The notes beneath the pieces were generated by a model. The model was not told the DNA's origin, did not search any database, and saw nothing but the letters and a program-made list of their open reading frames with translations. 64,000 bases of DNA from Solen grandis (Eukaryota > Mollusca > Bivalvia > Adapedonta > Solenidae). A program made the position numbers and the translations under genes. The number at the start of each line of letters is the position of its first letter. The stretch's first letter is position 1. This document shows positions 46,548 to 59,350 of this stretch, in pieces. The stretch is from assembly GCA_021229015.1 (NCBI GenBank), contig CM037777.1, positions 53,203,554-53,267,553 of the forward strand, in the 5' to 3' direction.

Positions 46548-46766
46548 ATAGAGGAAACCTGAAAAGCATGCAAACAGCATAAAACCAGATCAGCCTGCGA
46601 GTAACTCACAGGCTGATCAGGTTTTATGTTTTCGCTGCTCCTCAGTGGTCTGGAAAAGAGGACTTATAATTAAATTTGGTAAGTTTAATGGGGTTTTTCT
46701 GCAGATCAGCTTTATGTGGTACCTATTGAGTGCGTCAAAATGAGTCTATATGAGGGAAAGGGTTAA
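46548..46766 (+). mobile_element. Inverted-repeat element (AACCCTTTCCCTCAT family), copy cut by the gap
   Basis: Matches the copy at 56256-56458 from about GAGGAAACC to ATGAGGGAAAGGGTTAA (46766), with a central hairpin around GCCTGCGAGTAACTCACAGG. Only its outermost left end is missing into the N run. Confidence 0.8.
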
Positions 46767-47499
46767 GGTTTTTCTTTTATCCGGGTAACGACATAACCTT
46801 TGGATCTGTGAACTATGACCAAATTTTTAACTTTTTTCATTTTCATTTAAACTTCAAACTAACATTGGTAAGAAAGCCATGAATCAAATGTGGTCAGCAA
46901 GAAAAGAAATATTCACAGCTGCAGGGTTTATAGTGATATATCCTTTTTTATTTTCAAAAAGAAAACCTAAGTGACATTTTAATCGAACAGAAAACCAAAA
47001 TCAGATGGTATCAACCGTATGTCAATTTCTTCAATGAAGGGGAATAGTGTGTGGAGGAGCCCTAAACATATGGTCTGAATGTCATTTGTGCCAGCCTTTT
47101 CAATAATTATACCCACATTACTTTTTATTTACATTTGTCATGATTTGTTCCAAGAACTTATTCAAAAAAATACTTCTATTGGGTAGCAATCCATCAAAGT
47201 GATTTTGTCATTAAATAATAAAAGCTGTCATAAAATCTGGGATTTAACCTTTTATGGTCTTAGTGTTTTTTCAGGAATTTTTTGTCACACGATAGAGAGT
47301 TATTTCCAAATATGTGACAAAGTTATTAGGTTTGACATTATTAAGGAAAAACACATAGAGGATTAAAGCAGGGTCAAGTGACTTTTACAACTGAATCATT
47401 TTTTTCCCTCGTCAGTTGACCATCACGACGAGATCAATTTACTTGTCTGGATTAAAGCTTGAACTGAAAGAATTTAGTATACTAAAACCCTAAAGCACA
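46767..47499. other. Nothing recognised
   Basis: AT-rich, no convincing frame or repeat. Confidence 0.5.
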
Positions 47500-47965
47500 A
47501 ACAGAAGCATATGAAAGCAATTTTATTCTTTTTAACAGAGGCATATAAAGAGCAATCTTCTATTCATGTTTTCAACAGAGGCATATGAAAGCAATTTTTT
47601 TATTCATGTTTCAACAGGGGCATATGAAGAGCAATTTTTCTATTCAGGGTTTCAACAGAGGCATATAAGAGCAATTTTTTATTCATATTTCAACAGAGGC
47701 ATATGAAGAGCAATTTCTATTCATATTCAACAGAGGCATATGACGAGCAATTTTCTATTCATGTTTCAACAGAGGCATATGAAAAGCAATTTTCTTTTCA
47801 TATTTCAACAGAGGCATATGAAGAGCAATTTTCTTTTCATGTTCAACAGAAAGCATATGAATGCAATTTTCTATTCATACTTCAACAGAGGCATATGAAG
47901 ACCAATTTTTCTATTCAATTTCAAAAAGGCATATTAAGAGCAATTTCTATTCATATTTCAAACAA
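47500..47965. repeat. ~40-bp tandem array (CAACAGAGGCATATGAAGAG)
   Basis: About 12 units of CAACAGAGGCATATGAAGAG plus CAATTTTCTATTCATATTT, period 38-42 bp. Some neighbouring units are in frame and give STEAYEEQFSFH-like peptides, but unit lengths vary, so this is not a coding repeat. Confidence 0.93.
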
Positions 47966-49675
47966 GAAATATCTTTAAAAAAGATATTCGGCGTAGGATG
48001 AAAGAAAAACGAGATTTTCATTCATGCAAAAATATACTTTATTAAGAAACTTATAAATGGAAATATATGCAAAACACATTTCAAAGACTCTAATGTTATG
48101 ATAGGTTATAAAAGCATGGTTGAAATAATTGTAAAAAAAATGTCTAATTTTGGTATGAACAATGATGAATGGCAATGTTTTCAACAAGGTTTATTTTGCA
48201 AATAAGAAAATAGTCCACGAGATGTGTACAACAACAGAATGTAGCAAAAAAAAAAATACAATTTAAAATAATGTCTAATATATTCAAAACAAAATGTACA
48301 GTAAAGAATGACTAGACTATTATAAAAAGACACGACGGACCATTATCGTCACAGGCTTACCTGCACCGAAAAAAAATTGTAAAATGATTAAAATCAGAAT
48401 ATGAAAGTTTGATATAAAAAATTTATTTCAGAGTACCTCCAAATGTTCTTTTTTAAAAGCAGTGTAATTTATAAAAAAAATTATCCTATGAACTATAAAA
48501 AAATCTATGATAATCCGCTGCATTAAACCTAATTTAGTTCCAGGCTGATCATGTAATGAGCAGTTTTCTGCTCGTTGTAGTTAGGACATACAATTTTTTC
48601 TTCACCTTTATTTTATTTCTTACTGACAAAAGCTTGTTCAGGTCTGATTTTATCAGTTGAAACTGTATCAAAATTATTTTACAGGCATATATACATTATG
48701 ATCACACCTTAAAGCATAGATTTATGATAAGGGAAATTACAATAAACAAATAGCCATGATGGCCCTGAATGACTCGCCTGGGTATCACGGCTACAATTTT
48801 ATTTTCAATTTTTTTTTAAATAAAAAAAATAGACAATAATTCTAGTATAACTTAAAAAATATTTTACCCCTGATGCAGTTGTTTCGAAATTTTATCACCC
48901 GAAGTACATGGTTTCATCAATAAACTAAATACCTAAATCTAGACGACATAGTTTCAAAAAAGAAGAATGTGAATGTTTATCCAATATATGTCTATGTAAA
49001 ATAACGTCCCCTGGGTTGTGGCCGTTTATCTTTCGATATGTTCCATCGTAAATATTTCTCTTCCAGTCTTCTAGAACATTCCGAGGAAAAGCGCGCGAAA
49101 GACCGACGCACAACCCAAATTTAGTACGCTCTAGAAATAGTTCAGTATTTTTTCTATGAAATATACTTATTTATAGACGGTAATACAAAAAATTATATCT
49201 GTAATAGGCTTGTTTAATATTTGTTCATATCATTATTGCCATATGACAATTATGATATAAAAGCGTTATTAGTTGTTTTGGTTTTGGGGAAAATTAAAAT
49301 TTTTAATGAGAGCATCTCGGCAGGCGGGAAAATTCAATATACATAGTAATTAAGGGGTTTCATGTCATAACACGGTGGATTCTTTTTTGTTGTTTTAAAT
49401 CATTTCACAAAGTAGCATTCCTCAATTGATGGAAAGGATTGTATTTAACTTACTGAAATCACTTCATGTTTACATCAAAAAGAAAAAATAATACACAAAA
49501 CTGAATGATATATACAAGCTGCACCCCTTTTTTACAGTAATTTAAAAGTCCATAACGATGCGTTAAACCAATAACAGGAGTTCTTTTATTCAGCTTAGAA
49601 TTATTTACCACTGTTAGCGTACATTTGATTGGTTTAAGATGCGAGTTAAAATCGAAATTATACAGCTACGCCGAA
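47966..49675. other. AT-rich non-coding, one weak exon candidate
   Basis: Long A and T runs. Only the minus-strand candidate at 48925-49130 stands out. Confidence 0.5.
48925..49130 (-). CDS. Possible terminal exon, unrecognised product
   Basis: A minus-strand frame preceded by TATTTCTAG (possible acceptor at 49131) reads RTKFGLCVGLSRAFPRNVL, then EDWKRNIYDGTYRKINGHN and ends in LCRLDLGI-stop. It is locally richer in GC and CpG (GCGCGCGAAAGACCGACGC on the + strand) than its surroundings, which hints at coding. No domain is recognised and there is no second copy to compare. Confidence 0.25.
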
Positions 49676-49755
49676 AAAGGCATATGAAGAGCAATTTTCT
49701 ATTCATATTTCAACAGAGGCATATGAAGAGCAATTTTCTATTCATATTTCAAAAA
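49676..49755. repeat. Second, two-unit outlier of the ~40-bp array
   Basis: AAGGCATATGAAGAGCAATT and following bases occur twice, matching the array at 47500-47965 closely although 1.7 kb away. Confidence 0.9.
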
Positions 49756-50814
49756 CTTTTTTAAAATAAAGATACTCCCTAGTTGGCAAAACAGACAGTA
49801 GGTTTGAATAAGGACTGGAGACAATACATTAAGATGCAACATCAGATTTACTGCTACTGTCTATAAAGTCTCAAGTTTCATAGGGACTTATATATAGCTA
49901 TTGTGATAAAAATAGGCATCCATTGCAGGTACTTTGTTAACATTGAGGCTTTGAATCCATGTGTTTACAAAAAATTGACTTAACACTACTCAATATCCTG
50001 AATTCAAGATTTGTTGGAGAATTAACACTAACATTAAAGTGGATATGGGGGTGTTGAATTAGGATTTTTTTTTTTTTGCAACCTTATTGCAAGACCCTGA
50101 GACATTAAAACTGCTTGATCAGTTGTCCTTAAGCTAAAAATATCTCTTAACATTAAGTAAAGCAGGCTAGATTTTCATTTAAAAGACATGGAACAGTCCA
50201 TTTGCAGGATTGAACCTACAACCTTCAAGTCAATGGAAGAAGTACACTACCCCTGGAGCAACATGTCAGAGCTGAACAGCAGATAATAGCCAATGACAGA
50301 AAACAATGAACAAAACATCCAAATTGTATACAGATATTGTCAGTGCCTCATCAGTTTCAATGAGTTCAAGTTACATGGAGCTATTACGGCTACTGCTGCT
50401 GACTGCCCTAAATATAGTCCAGTGGTATTTGATGACAACTGTCGGAAACTCATTGCACTTTGTAATTTACCACAGTCTCATAAAAATTGCATAACCTATA
50501 GAAGATTGACAGTTATGCAAAATTTAGAGACAGTCTATTACATAATCGAACAGTGAAAAATAATTTAACTAATTCAAATCTTATTGCAGATTTTTTTCCC
50601 CGTGTTGGTGGCAAACATAAAGGGGGTTTATAGAAACCCACGGTACGCTGAGTTGACGTTTCATTGCAGAATTAGACATGTGCATTTTACCCATGGAAAC
50701 CCAAATTGGAAAGCCTCTTTTCCGAAGATTTTTTGTGAAATTTAAATAGTTTTAAAGGTCACCTTAACCTGGTGAAAAGACATTGCTGTCGTGCTGCACT
50801 TGTAGAACATAAAA
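49756..50814. other. Nothing recognised
   Basis: AT-rich. The frame at 50293-50556 has no domain or splice context that would support it. Confidence 0.45.
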
Positions 50815-51840
50815 ATGGAGCTGCACGTAATCAACACAGAAATGGAAAATGCACTGAACAGATCATATATGGAGCGCACTTTAAACAACACAGAAATGGA
50901 ACTGCACTGTAACAGACTTAAAAAGGAGCGGGACGTAAAACAACACAGAAATGGAACTGCACTTAAAAACATTTAAAAGGGGCTGCACTGAATACAACAC
51001 AGAAATGGAAAATGCACTGAAAAAGATCATTAAGGGGCGCACTGTAAAAACCAGAAAAAGGAACGCACTGTAACAGACATTATAAAGGACTGCACGAATA
51101 AACACAGAAAAAAACGCCTGTAACAGATCATTATAATGGGGCTGCAAATGTAATAAACACAGAAATGGAACGCACTGTAAAAATCTTTTTATGGAGCGCA
51201 CTGTAAACAACACAGAAATGGGAAATGCACGAACAGATCATTATAATGGGCTCCTGAATACAACACAGAAATGGAACTGCACTGTAATAGATCATTATAA
51301 TGGGGCTGCACTATAGTGAAGCATTATAATGAAGCTCCACAATGGTATAGCATTGTCATGGAGCTGCAATGTAGTAGAGCTTTATAATGAAACTTCACTG
51401 CAGTAGAGCTCTATTATGGAGCTATCCTGTAATAGAGCTTTATAATGAAACTCCACTATGGTGTAGCATTATCATGGAACAGCACTTTGATAGAACATAT
51501 ATAATAATGGAGCTGCACTGTAACAGAGCTTTAACATGGAGCTCCCCTAGGGTATAGCATTATCATAGAGCTGCTCTATAGTAGTGCTTCATAATGGAGA
51601 TGCACAGTAACAAAGCTTTATAATGCAGCTGCACTGTATAGAGCTTTATAGTAGCTGCACTGTTGTAGAGTTTTATTAATGGAGCTGCACTGTAGTAGAG
51701 CTTATAGGGCCCTGCACTGTAGTAGAGCTTTATAATGGAGCGCACTGTAGTAAGCTTTATAATGCAGGCACTGTAGTAGAGCTTTATAATGGAGCTGCAC
51801 TGTAGTAGAGCTTTTAATGGAGCTGCACTGTATATTCATA
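50815..51840. repeat. Tandem array, 54-bp then 30-bp units
   Basis: 50815-51290: units of about 54 bp with AACACAGAAATGGAACTGCA. 51290-51840: about 18 units of about 30 bp, GGAGCTGCACTGTAGTAGAG plus CTTTATAAT. Both share the GGAGCTGCACTG word, so one likely arose from the other. Minus-strand frames over it are repeat artefacts. Confidence 0.93.
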
Positions 51841-52764
51841 AGTACAGTAGTTGTAGCTATAGCAGTCCTAGCTGTAGTAAACAAGTTAGCACCAGAAAAA
51901 TCATCATAATTCAGAAAAGATCCACTCTCAAGATCTGCAGTGAACTTAATGATGGTTCCTCCAACACTCACTTGATAAACAATTATCGGGAGAAAAATAC
52001 AGATATTTGTTTCACAGGCCATAACTGTCACACATGCAGACAGCTACGCGCATGTAATTACCCATAATCCTTCACAGATCCTCCATTTGTTTACACCTGT
52101 CATCATATAAAACAAACATGACCGAATACCGCAATCCGTCATATATTCATTCATCTGAGATTACAACATGCATTCCCGACTAACATCCGCTTTCCAAAGC
52201 CTCATCACTCATTCCGCTTCTACAAAAATGCTGTAAGAGCCAATTAAAATAAGTGAAATATTGACCAAAAAAAAAAAACTTTGCAATAAAAAGTCAGAAA
52301 AATTTGTACTTTCATGCGTTAATTAAACCTGTGAAAAACCCCTGCAGCAAAGTTAATCGACTGACTCAATTGTTGCAAACATCACATCGACGTTTTGAAA
52401 ACTGGCACATGGAAATAGCGCTCTTGCGTACAGACAACATGAAAGGGTATGGGATTTAAACGATATTTCCAGGTATTGATTGGAACATTAACCTTCAAAC
52501 AAACCGTAGACCTTATTGTAACCTGAGCTTACTTCAACATCTCTTAAATGCGCAGGCGGTGGGAGTTTCAGGACTTCCCCGAATAGTTAGGAGATTTTAA
52601 ACACCCAAACAATTATTTCTACATAAATTTAATAAATAAACAACTGACAGACCTTTTTTTTGCAGATTCATTCTTAGAAATGAAAAAGCTCTTACATATT
52701 GAATAATGTGTAAAACTTCCTCTAAAGATTGCTCAATATCAAGACCACCAATTTCAAGTTTTAA
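51841..52764. other. Nothing recognised
   Basis: No domain or repeat recognised; somewhat less AT-rich around 52000-52120. Confidence 0.45.
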
Positions 52765-53001
52765 AAACCCTTTCCCTCATAATAGACTCATTTTGACGCA
52801 CTCAATAGGTACCACAAAAAGCCTGATCTGCAGAAAACCAGTTAAACCTTACCAAATTTAATTACAAAATCCTCATTTCCAGACCACTGAGAAGCAGCGA
52901 ACAGCATAAAACCTGATCACCTGCGAGTTACTCGCAGGCTGATCTGGTTTTATGCTGTTCGCATAGGTCTTTCATGGTGTCCACTATGGGGGAAAGGGTT
53001 A
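52765..53001 (-). mobile_element. Inverted-repeat element (AACCCTTTCCCTCAT family), full copy
   Basis: AACCCTTTCCCTCAT start and GGGGGAAAGGGTTAA end, with inner hairpin CTGCGAGTTACTCGCAGG. It is inverted relative to the copies at 46.6 k and 56.3 k (CAAAATGAGTCTAT versus ATAGACTCATTTTG). No coding frame. Confidence 0.85.
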
Positions 53002-53116
53002 AAGATAAGAAAAAAGTGAGGACTTGTGTGGGCAATTATTTGTTCCTAGCCCAATCTTTGTTTTCAGGATAATTGAACCCAGTGGAAAAGTGAATCATTT
53101 CTAGGGACAATTGTGA

Positions 53117-53187
53117 CCAGGCTGATCTGGTTTTATGCTGTTCGCATAGGTCTTTTCATGGTGCCCCTCTAGAGGGAAAGTGTTTAA
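53117..53187 (-). mobile_element. Partial copy of the same inverted-repeat element
   Basis: CCAGGCTGATCTGGTTTTAT, then GCTGTTCGCATAGGTC and GAGGGAAAGTGTTTAA repeat the right end of the neighbouring copy. Confidence 0.75.
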
Positions 53188-53313
53188 TTTAATTAAATCA
53201 GACCACCTTATAACCCAAACCAGCTGATCTCAATCTAAAAGGGTAGCCCAAATACTGAGGTTTTTCCTATAATGAAAATTTTCAACATCGAAATATCTTT
53301 CTTTCTTTTTTTT

Positions 53314-53317
<4 letters not shown>

Positions 53318-53351
<34 letters not shown>
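53318..53351. repeat. A34 homopolymer
   Basis: Uninterrupted run of A, preceded by a T-rich stretch. Confidence 0.98.
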
Positions 53352-53353
<2 letters not shown>

Positions 53354-55334
53354 AACCATTATTCAATTATTTAATTCTGAATAACCAAATACTTTTTTTT
53401 ATTGCAAGTTTATGATTATGTGATGATTTATTCAAAATAAAGACCTAACAAATTCTTATCAATATATACGGATCATCAAACAATTTAATGATCCATAACC
53501 TTATCACCTACAACTGCTGCATTTTCAATTTGTTTTAATTCCAGTGAAAAGGGCTCCATTTGACCTTTTCCATAAAAAATATTAACAGCTCGAAAGAGGT
53601 ATTCCAAATGATCACTTTTAAAAAAAAAAAAAATCTGCACATGGATGCCAAATTGGAAGAGGAAAAAAAGGAACTATTTTTGTGTAAAAAATTAAAAATA
53701 CAAGATATTTACCTGTCGTGTAACATTTAAATACCATTACAACAGAACAGCCTCACATCAAAAGATCAGCTGTTTACATGAAACAATCATGGGCTTTACT
53801 AAATATGTAAATGTACCAAGAGCTTTAAATCTGACAACAGAAGAATCACATATCATAAAAAAAAAAAAAAATCCTTAAAATAATCATGTAATAAAAACCA
53901 AAAAAAATATTTAAAAAAAATTCTTGTTTTTTTTTTAGTTATAACTGAAAATCTACATGAAAGCAAGTTGAAACTATAACTGCTTCTGGGTAAAACTATT
54001 AGCTTCATGAAGACAACATCTGCCTGTTTACTGATATGTGCATGTATAGCTTCCTTTTAATATATTTACGTATTGGAACTTTTCTGGAGCCTGAAAGACA
54101 AAATTATTCACATCAAATTTGGTCAAGATTGGTCACAAATTTCAGAATTCCGGACCAAGCAAGAGAGTGATTCAAGTATCCCCAATCAAACATTTTGTTT
54201 GTGAGAGTATATATATATATATATCTGAGAATACTGAGATTAATAAAACCTGTATAATTATATTCTAATCAGGCCATCCCATATTTCTATAAAAAGCTCA
54301 ATGATTTTTTCATGACGGAACTACTTATGGGTTTTTATGACAAAGCTGTGGACAAAGTAGATAACAGTATAAAGAAGAGGCCGGATACCCTCGCCTAAAC
54401 AGTCATTTATAAACAATTAATATGGGTAGTTTCATGACATAATGGGACCGTATAAAAGATACCATGTCCACAGAGACCAAACCAGAGTCAGGATTTGATA
54501 CCCTTCCCTTTCAAGTGTCTGTAAATATTTAATGTAATTAACAGTAATATGCTAGCACATGCAAATCTCCAATATTGAATAGATCAAAGAGAGAATGGGC
54601 CCTGGCGAATAAACTGTATTCTCATGCAAAACTCGTAAATCAAATTTTGTGTGCTCTTTTTCATGCGGTTTTTAATTCAATGTCGTTACCACGCGACAAA
54701 AAAGTGCCTTTCAGTTCAGATAGGTGTCATTTTTGTTTCGTGGTCGGTACATCCATTAATCAGGGCCAAAAAATGAAGTTGCCCAAATTTTTTTTATTAC
54801 CTGTCTTTTTGATGCAATGATCAGAGCAAGATGAAGGTATAAATGAACTTTTTCCACGTATGGAGAAAAAAAAATCTGAAAGTTTTAAAGTTATCGGGCA
54901 AAATTTGGTTATCAGACATAAACTAATCTGACTGATGCTAGCACATGCATCACTATGACAACGAAGCTGATTCAAACAGGAAAAAAAAATAACCTAACTG
55001 CCAAAATAATTACCCAAATTACACAAAAAAAACCTGACACAGCCATAAATGTTTCCGAACAATTTTCTTAGATTTGGATGTAGTCTGCTTTTTTCTTCAA
55101 CTTTCAAAGATCACTGAAAGACATGGGGTTTTTTCAAAAAATTCCAAAATTACTTGGAATCTCATAATTTCAGCAGATTTCCAAAATTCCAATTACTTTC
55201 CTAAACCCTCTACACATTAGTCTGACTGAAATAGTAAACATAATTGATGAGAACATATTTTTATTTTTCAAATTTTCTACATTTAAGATAAGATTTAAAA
55301 ATAATCTAAAGCAAGCTTGAATTCTTGAATTTGG
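53352..55334. other. AT-rich, nothing recognised
   Basis: Many A runs and a (TA)n at about 54210. The frame at 54575-54820 has no recognisable domain. Confidence 0.45.
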
Positions 55335-55445
55335 ATATCAACACAGAAACTCTCCATTCTGGGGGGTAACTAATTAAAAATAGAAACTTTCCATTCTGGG
55401 GGGAAAACTAATTCAATATAGAAACCTCCATTCGGAGGGAACTAA
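55335..55445. repeat. ~40-bp tandem repeat, three units
   Basis: AGAAACTTTCCATTCTGGGG, then GG.AACTAATT, repeated three times with small changes. Confidence 0.8.
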
Positions 55446-56255
55446 ACTTCAAGTGGTAATGAGTGGATTTCCCAAAGTTCTCCATGTTTGAAACCCATAG
55501 CCAAACCAGTTGATATAAGTAATACATTATATTATGACACAATTCAAATTCAACATGGTTATTTACATCGCATAGAGAACCATTGCAATACCTTCAACAT
55601 TAACTCCTATGATACCTTTGTTTACATGAAATGATAACGCAGAAGGAAAATCAAATCAACAATGGGAAAACCAGGATTGAACCACATACCACTTAGCTCA
55701 CAATTTGTGCCCTTCCTCAATTATGTTTTTACAGCTCACCTCCACCTACAACCCTATTTAGCTGCTATTCTGGAATCTCACAAACTGTAATGGCAACAGG
55801 CAAGGGACATCCATCACCCATTGTCGGACATTTATCTACCTTGCCATTAATTTTGTTCCCGATATTTTTACTGCAGGTTCTATCAAATTTTTTTTGTTGA
55901 GCGCTATCCTCATTAGGCTCCACTGAAGAGTTCAGAGATGGAGGGGGATACAAACCCCACAGTATCAAACCGACCCAATCACCAGCTGCTTACATCTCTG
56001 CAGATCATTTCCCAAATAATCAGCAGCTGCATAACATCAGTAGGCTAATGGGACAACTGAGGCAGGGCTACCTTGATCACTTCAGGTGAATGACCCCTCT
56101 GACACCATGGAAATCTATGATATTTATATACTGGAGAATATTTACAGAGAAAATTTACAAATCACTAAGTGACAAAAGGCAGATGGGCTAAATGGCTGAT
56201 CTAAAAAATAATTGAAATTATAGTGATGCATATTCAACTTAGACTTTGCCCTGTA
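55446..56255. other. Nothing recognised
   Basis: No supported gene or repeat. Confidence 0.45.
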
Positions 56256-56458
56256 TAACCCTTTCCCTCATAAGGGAAACCAAAGAAAAGACCTATGCAA
56301 ACAGCATAAAACTAGATCAGCCTGCGAGAACTCAGTGGTCTGGAAATGAGGATTTTGTAATTAAATTTGGTAAGGTTTAACTGTGGTTTTCTGCAGATCA
56401 GGCTTTATGTGGGACCTATTGAGGCGTCAAAATGAGTCTATATGAGGGAAAGGGTTAA
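56256..56458 (+). mobile_element. Inverted-repeat element (AACCCTTTCCCTCAT family), full copy
   Basis: TAACCCTTTCCCTCAT and ATGAGGGAAAGGGTTA form perfect inverted ends of about 16 bp around about 170 bp. The central hairpin is partly deleted (GCCTGCGAGAACTCAG). MITE-like. Confidence 0.87.
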
Positions 56459-58939
56459 GCTGTAAAACAGTAGGATCAAAGGGAATGATGGCTTAGTTTA
56501 ATTAATTTTTAAAGGTAATATGTTATAGATAATGGAACAGCATTTATGGATTGTCATAGTTAACATGGATTCCCAAATGAGTGTAATTCAAATGATACTG
56601 ACAAACTCAGGCTTAATACTTTAAATACTGGGAAAAATAAACACTATAATTCATTATTTTTATTAAATGATGGACAGACTGACCTGTCATTTGAGATTTC
56701 CTCTATTTGAGATTAGTTTAAAATTCTATATACAACAATGGCAATTGAAAACACCACATTTCATCCTGCCCCCATTAGCTGAGAAAACCCGGGAAATTTT
56801 TCTCATATACCCAAAAACCATGCCTCCCAAACGACAGTTACCCTAAGTCTATTAGTAGTATACACTCATGAACAATCTGAAAATTGCAGGGGTTCAACTG
56901 GATATCTTCTTGTCGTTCCCAAAGGGCCCCAAAAAACTAGTCCAAGCAAGAAATCTCCTAGAGCCCTCAATTTTCATTGGCTGAAAGAAGTTGATACAAA
57001 GAAATTAAGCACTTGTATTCATCTAAACCCCAAAAGGGGGCATGCATCCAACATCCCCCGAAAACACCCCTCTCTATGCGGAGAGTGTTTGATCAAGAGG
57101 AGACACACACCTGTCCCATCCTTTCATCCCATCATTATGTAGATCATTCTTTGACACAAGCTGGAGTGACACCCTATCAATCAGGTGCTCTCCTAACGAT
57201 TATCATTTTAAATTTGTACTTCAGCATGATCAGGTTACCTGGCCATCAATAATGCATTATCTACACACAGGTAATACTGCAGAAAATGTGCTTTGCCCCA
57301 GATGGTTGTCTATTGCTTAGAACTTTGGCGAGAAAAACACAGCAACCAATAAATTTTTAAATGTCCAGATAGCGGGATTATCAGAGTCCCATCAAAGCTT
57401 GCAAATCCAAACGTAACTGACAATCTGGGTCAAAGGGTTTTTTACTGATTAGGGTTATTGCAATACTTGCAAACCCAATATCCCTTTTGGGAGAGGCAAG
57501 ATTTATATTGCTAACAATTCCTTCTACCTCCATCTTAATCAGCAGTGTCTGCTACGTGATCAATTGTCTCAGTCTGTTTTCAGCATTGCGTCGGGTTGTC
57601 ATGATTTGTTGTAGACTCTCTTTACGAAACATTTAACAGCATGCAAATCTGTCTAATTTCTTATATGACAAATTATTTTCCATCTTCCCAATTGGCAAGC
57701 AATTACTAAGGAAAAAATGTCTATACCGACTGTTTCCGAACCATTTTAAAGAAGAAGCCTGCAACCTGTAGCTCATTTTTGTTGTCTACATTGTCTGGAG
57801 TTTGGATTGTTCTTTCTTGACAAGCTTTGCGTTTTAAACGGTTAGACAAAAATACTTTTTAACAATAGAAAATCATCTAGTTGCTGCCAAAGGTTGACCA
57901 CTTTGATTTTATTCTCTTGAAATACCAGACAGTAATATGTTTCAGACTTTCAGGCTGTTTCCATAACCATGCTCCCCACAATATTTCAACGGTTTCATGC
58001 TGGGGTGAGCCAACCTCTGGGGACCCAGCACAAGGCCGACCTCTAAAACGACCTCTGGTACCTGGGTGATCCAGGACATAGGATCAAGCCATCTTATAGG
58101 TCATATTAAAAGCAATGCCCCTTGAACGACATCTATGTCTTTAAAAGTTTTACATTAAAATAATTAAACATTAAAAACCCTTAACTCTAAATGGGACATT
58201 ATGAATTATCCTCTTTTTTTTCAATTATTTTTTTTTAACTCATGCCAATCTCTGAGTCAATTTTCTAGAACTCTCATTTAGATTTAACTTGAAGAGTGAC
58301 TCAACACGGAGTTCTTAGATGACTGTGATCTCTCTGACAAGGAGGAAGAAAAACATGGTTCTATTTTAATGAGTTCACACTTTTCGAACCCTCGTAGCTA
58401 AAAAAACACTTAGTTAGCAATTTTTGACAAATCTTCATCATAGATGCAAAAGTTAACGGGCCCTCAAACTAATATTGAGAAATATGCAATCTTGTAATAA
58501 CAGTTTTTGTAATGTTGAGTGTTTTAAACACAAGTGGAAACATTTGACTGATTATTCTGTCATTTAATGTCAGGCCAGGGAATGAAATAATTATGACCAA
58601 ACAGCTACGTTGTAGCGCAAACTTAATCTTGTAATAACTGGTTTGTGTGATAACTCCTATATCTCTCTGGCCACTCAGAAATATTGCTTTTGAGTACCAT
58701 TAGGATAAATGATAAATGGTTGGGTGTAATGGCCCACAAGCTCTGCTGAGTAAAACTTGAGACCGATTTCTCTCTCTATAATGATATACCAGACTAACTT
58801 TTGTATGTACTATGACACAATGTAATTCATCTTCCTTATTTGAACTGGAACACATTATAGCAATGTTACATCAAATTTTTTACTGAAGTAAGTAAGTACA
58901 AAGAAGACCAAAGACTAAACACTTCATTATACTGTGATA
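56459..58939. other. Nothing recognised
   Basis: No domain in any frame. The frames at 57013-57252 and 57881-58069 are short and have no splice support. Confidence 0.45.
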
Positions 58940-59350
58940 ACCATGGCCCAAGTCATTAATTTGTTAACCATGGACTCAATTAATTCATGATAACTTTACT
59001 AATCCTCTGAAAGGTTCCTGGGTTGCACAAATACTTTGCACCTGGGAATATGCATGAACAACTTTGCCACAGGGTTTGTACCAACAACCCTTAATCAGCA
59101 GTTGGGTATGTAACCACTGGACCATGGCATCCTTCTTATCAACACTGGACCCATGACATAATTTTAATCATGGCCCAAGACATTAAAACCCTTAAACCCT
59201 GGACTCAGTCATTAAACTGTTTATCACTGACATAGATACATAATTAGTGCCCTGATGGACCCAAGTCATCGAACTGTTAACCTTGGACCTAAAATATTAA
59301 ACTGTTAACCACAAAACCAAGCTATTTCACTGTTAACCATTGACCCAAGC
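58940..59350. repeat. Degenerate repeat, ~30-45 bp (GACCCAAGTCATTAAACTGT)
   Basis: Variants of ATGGACCCAAGTCATTAA, then CTGTTAACC, recur about seven times with variable spacing. Confidence 0.65.

Noticed and set aside
47703..47978. Frame with EAYEEQFSFH repeats
   Set aside because: Translation of a tandem array with variable unit length; no start context or splice support.
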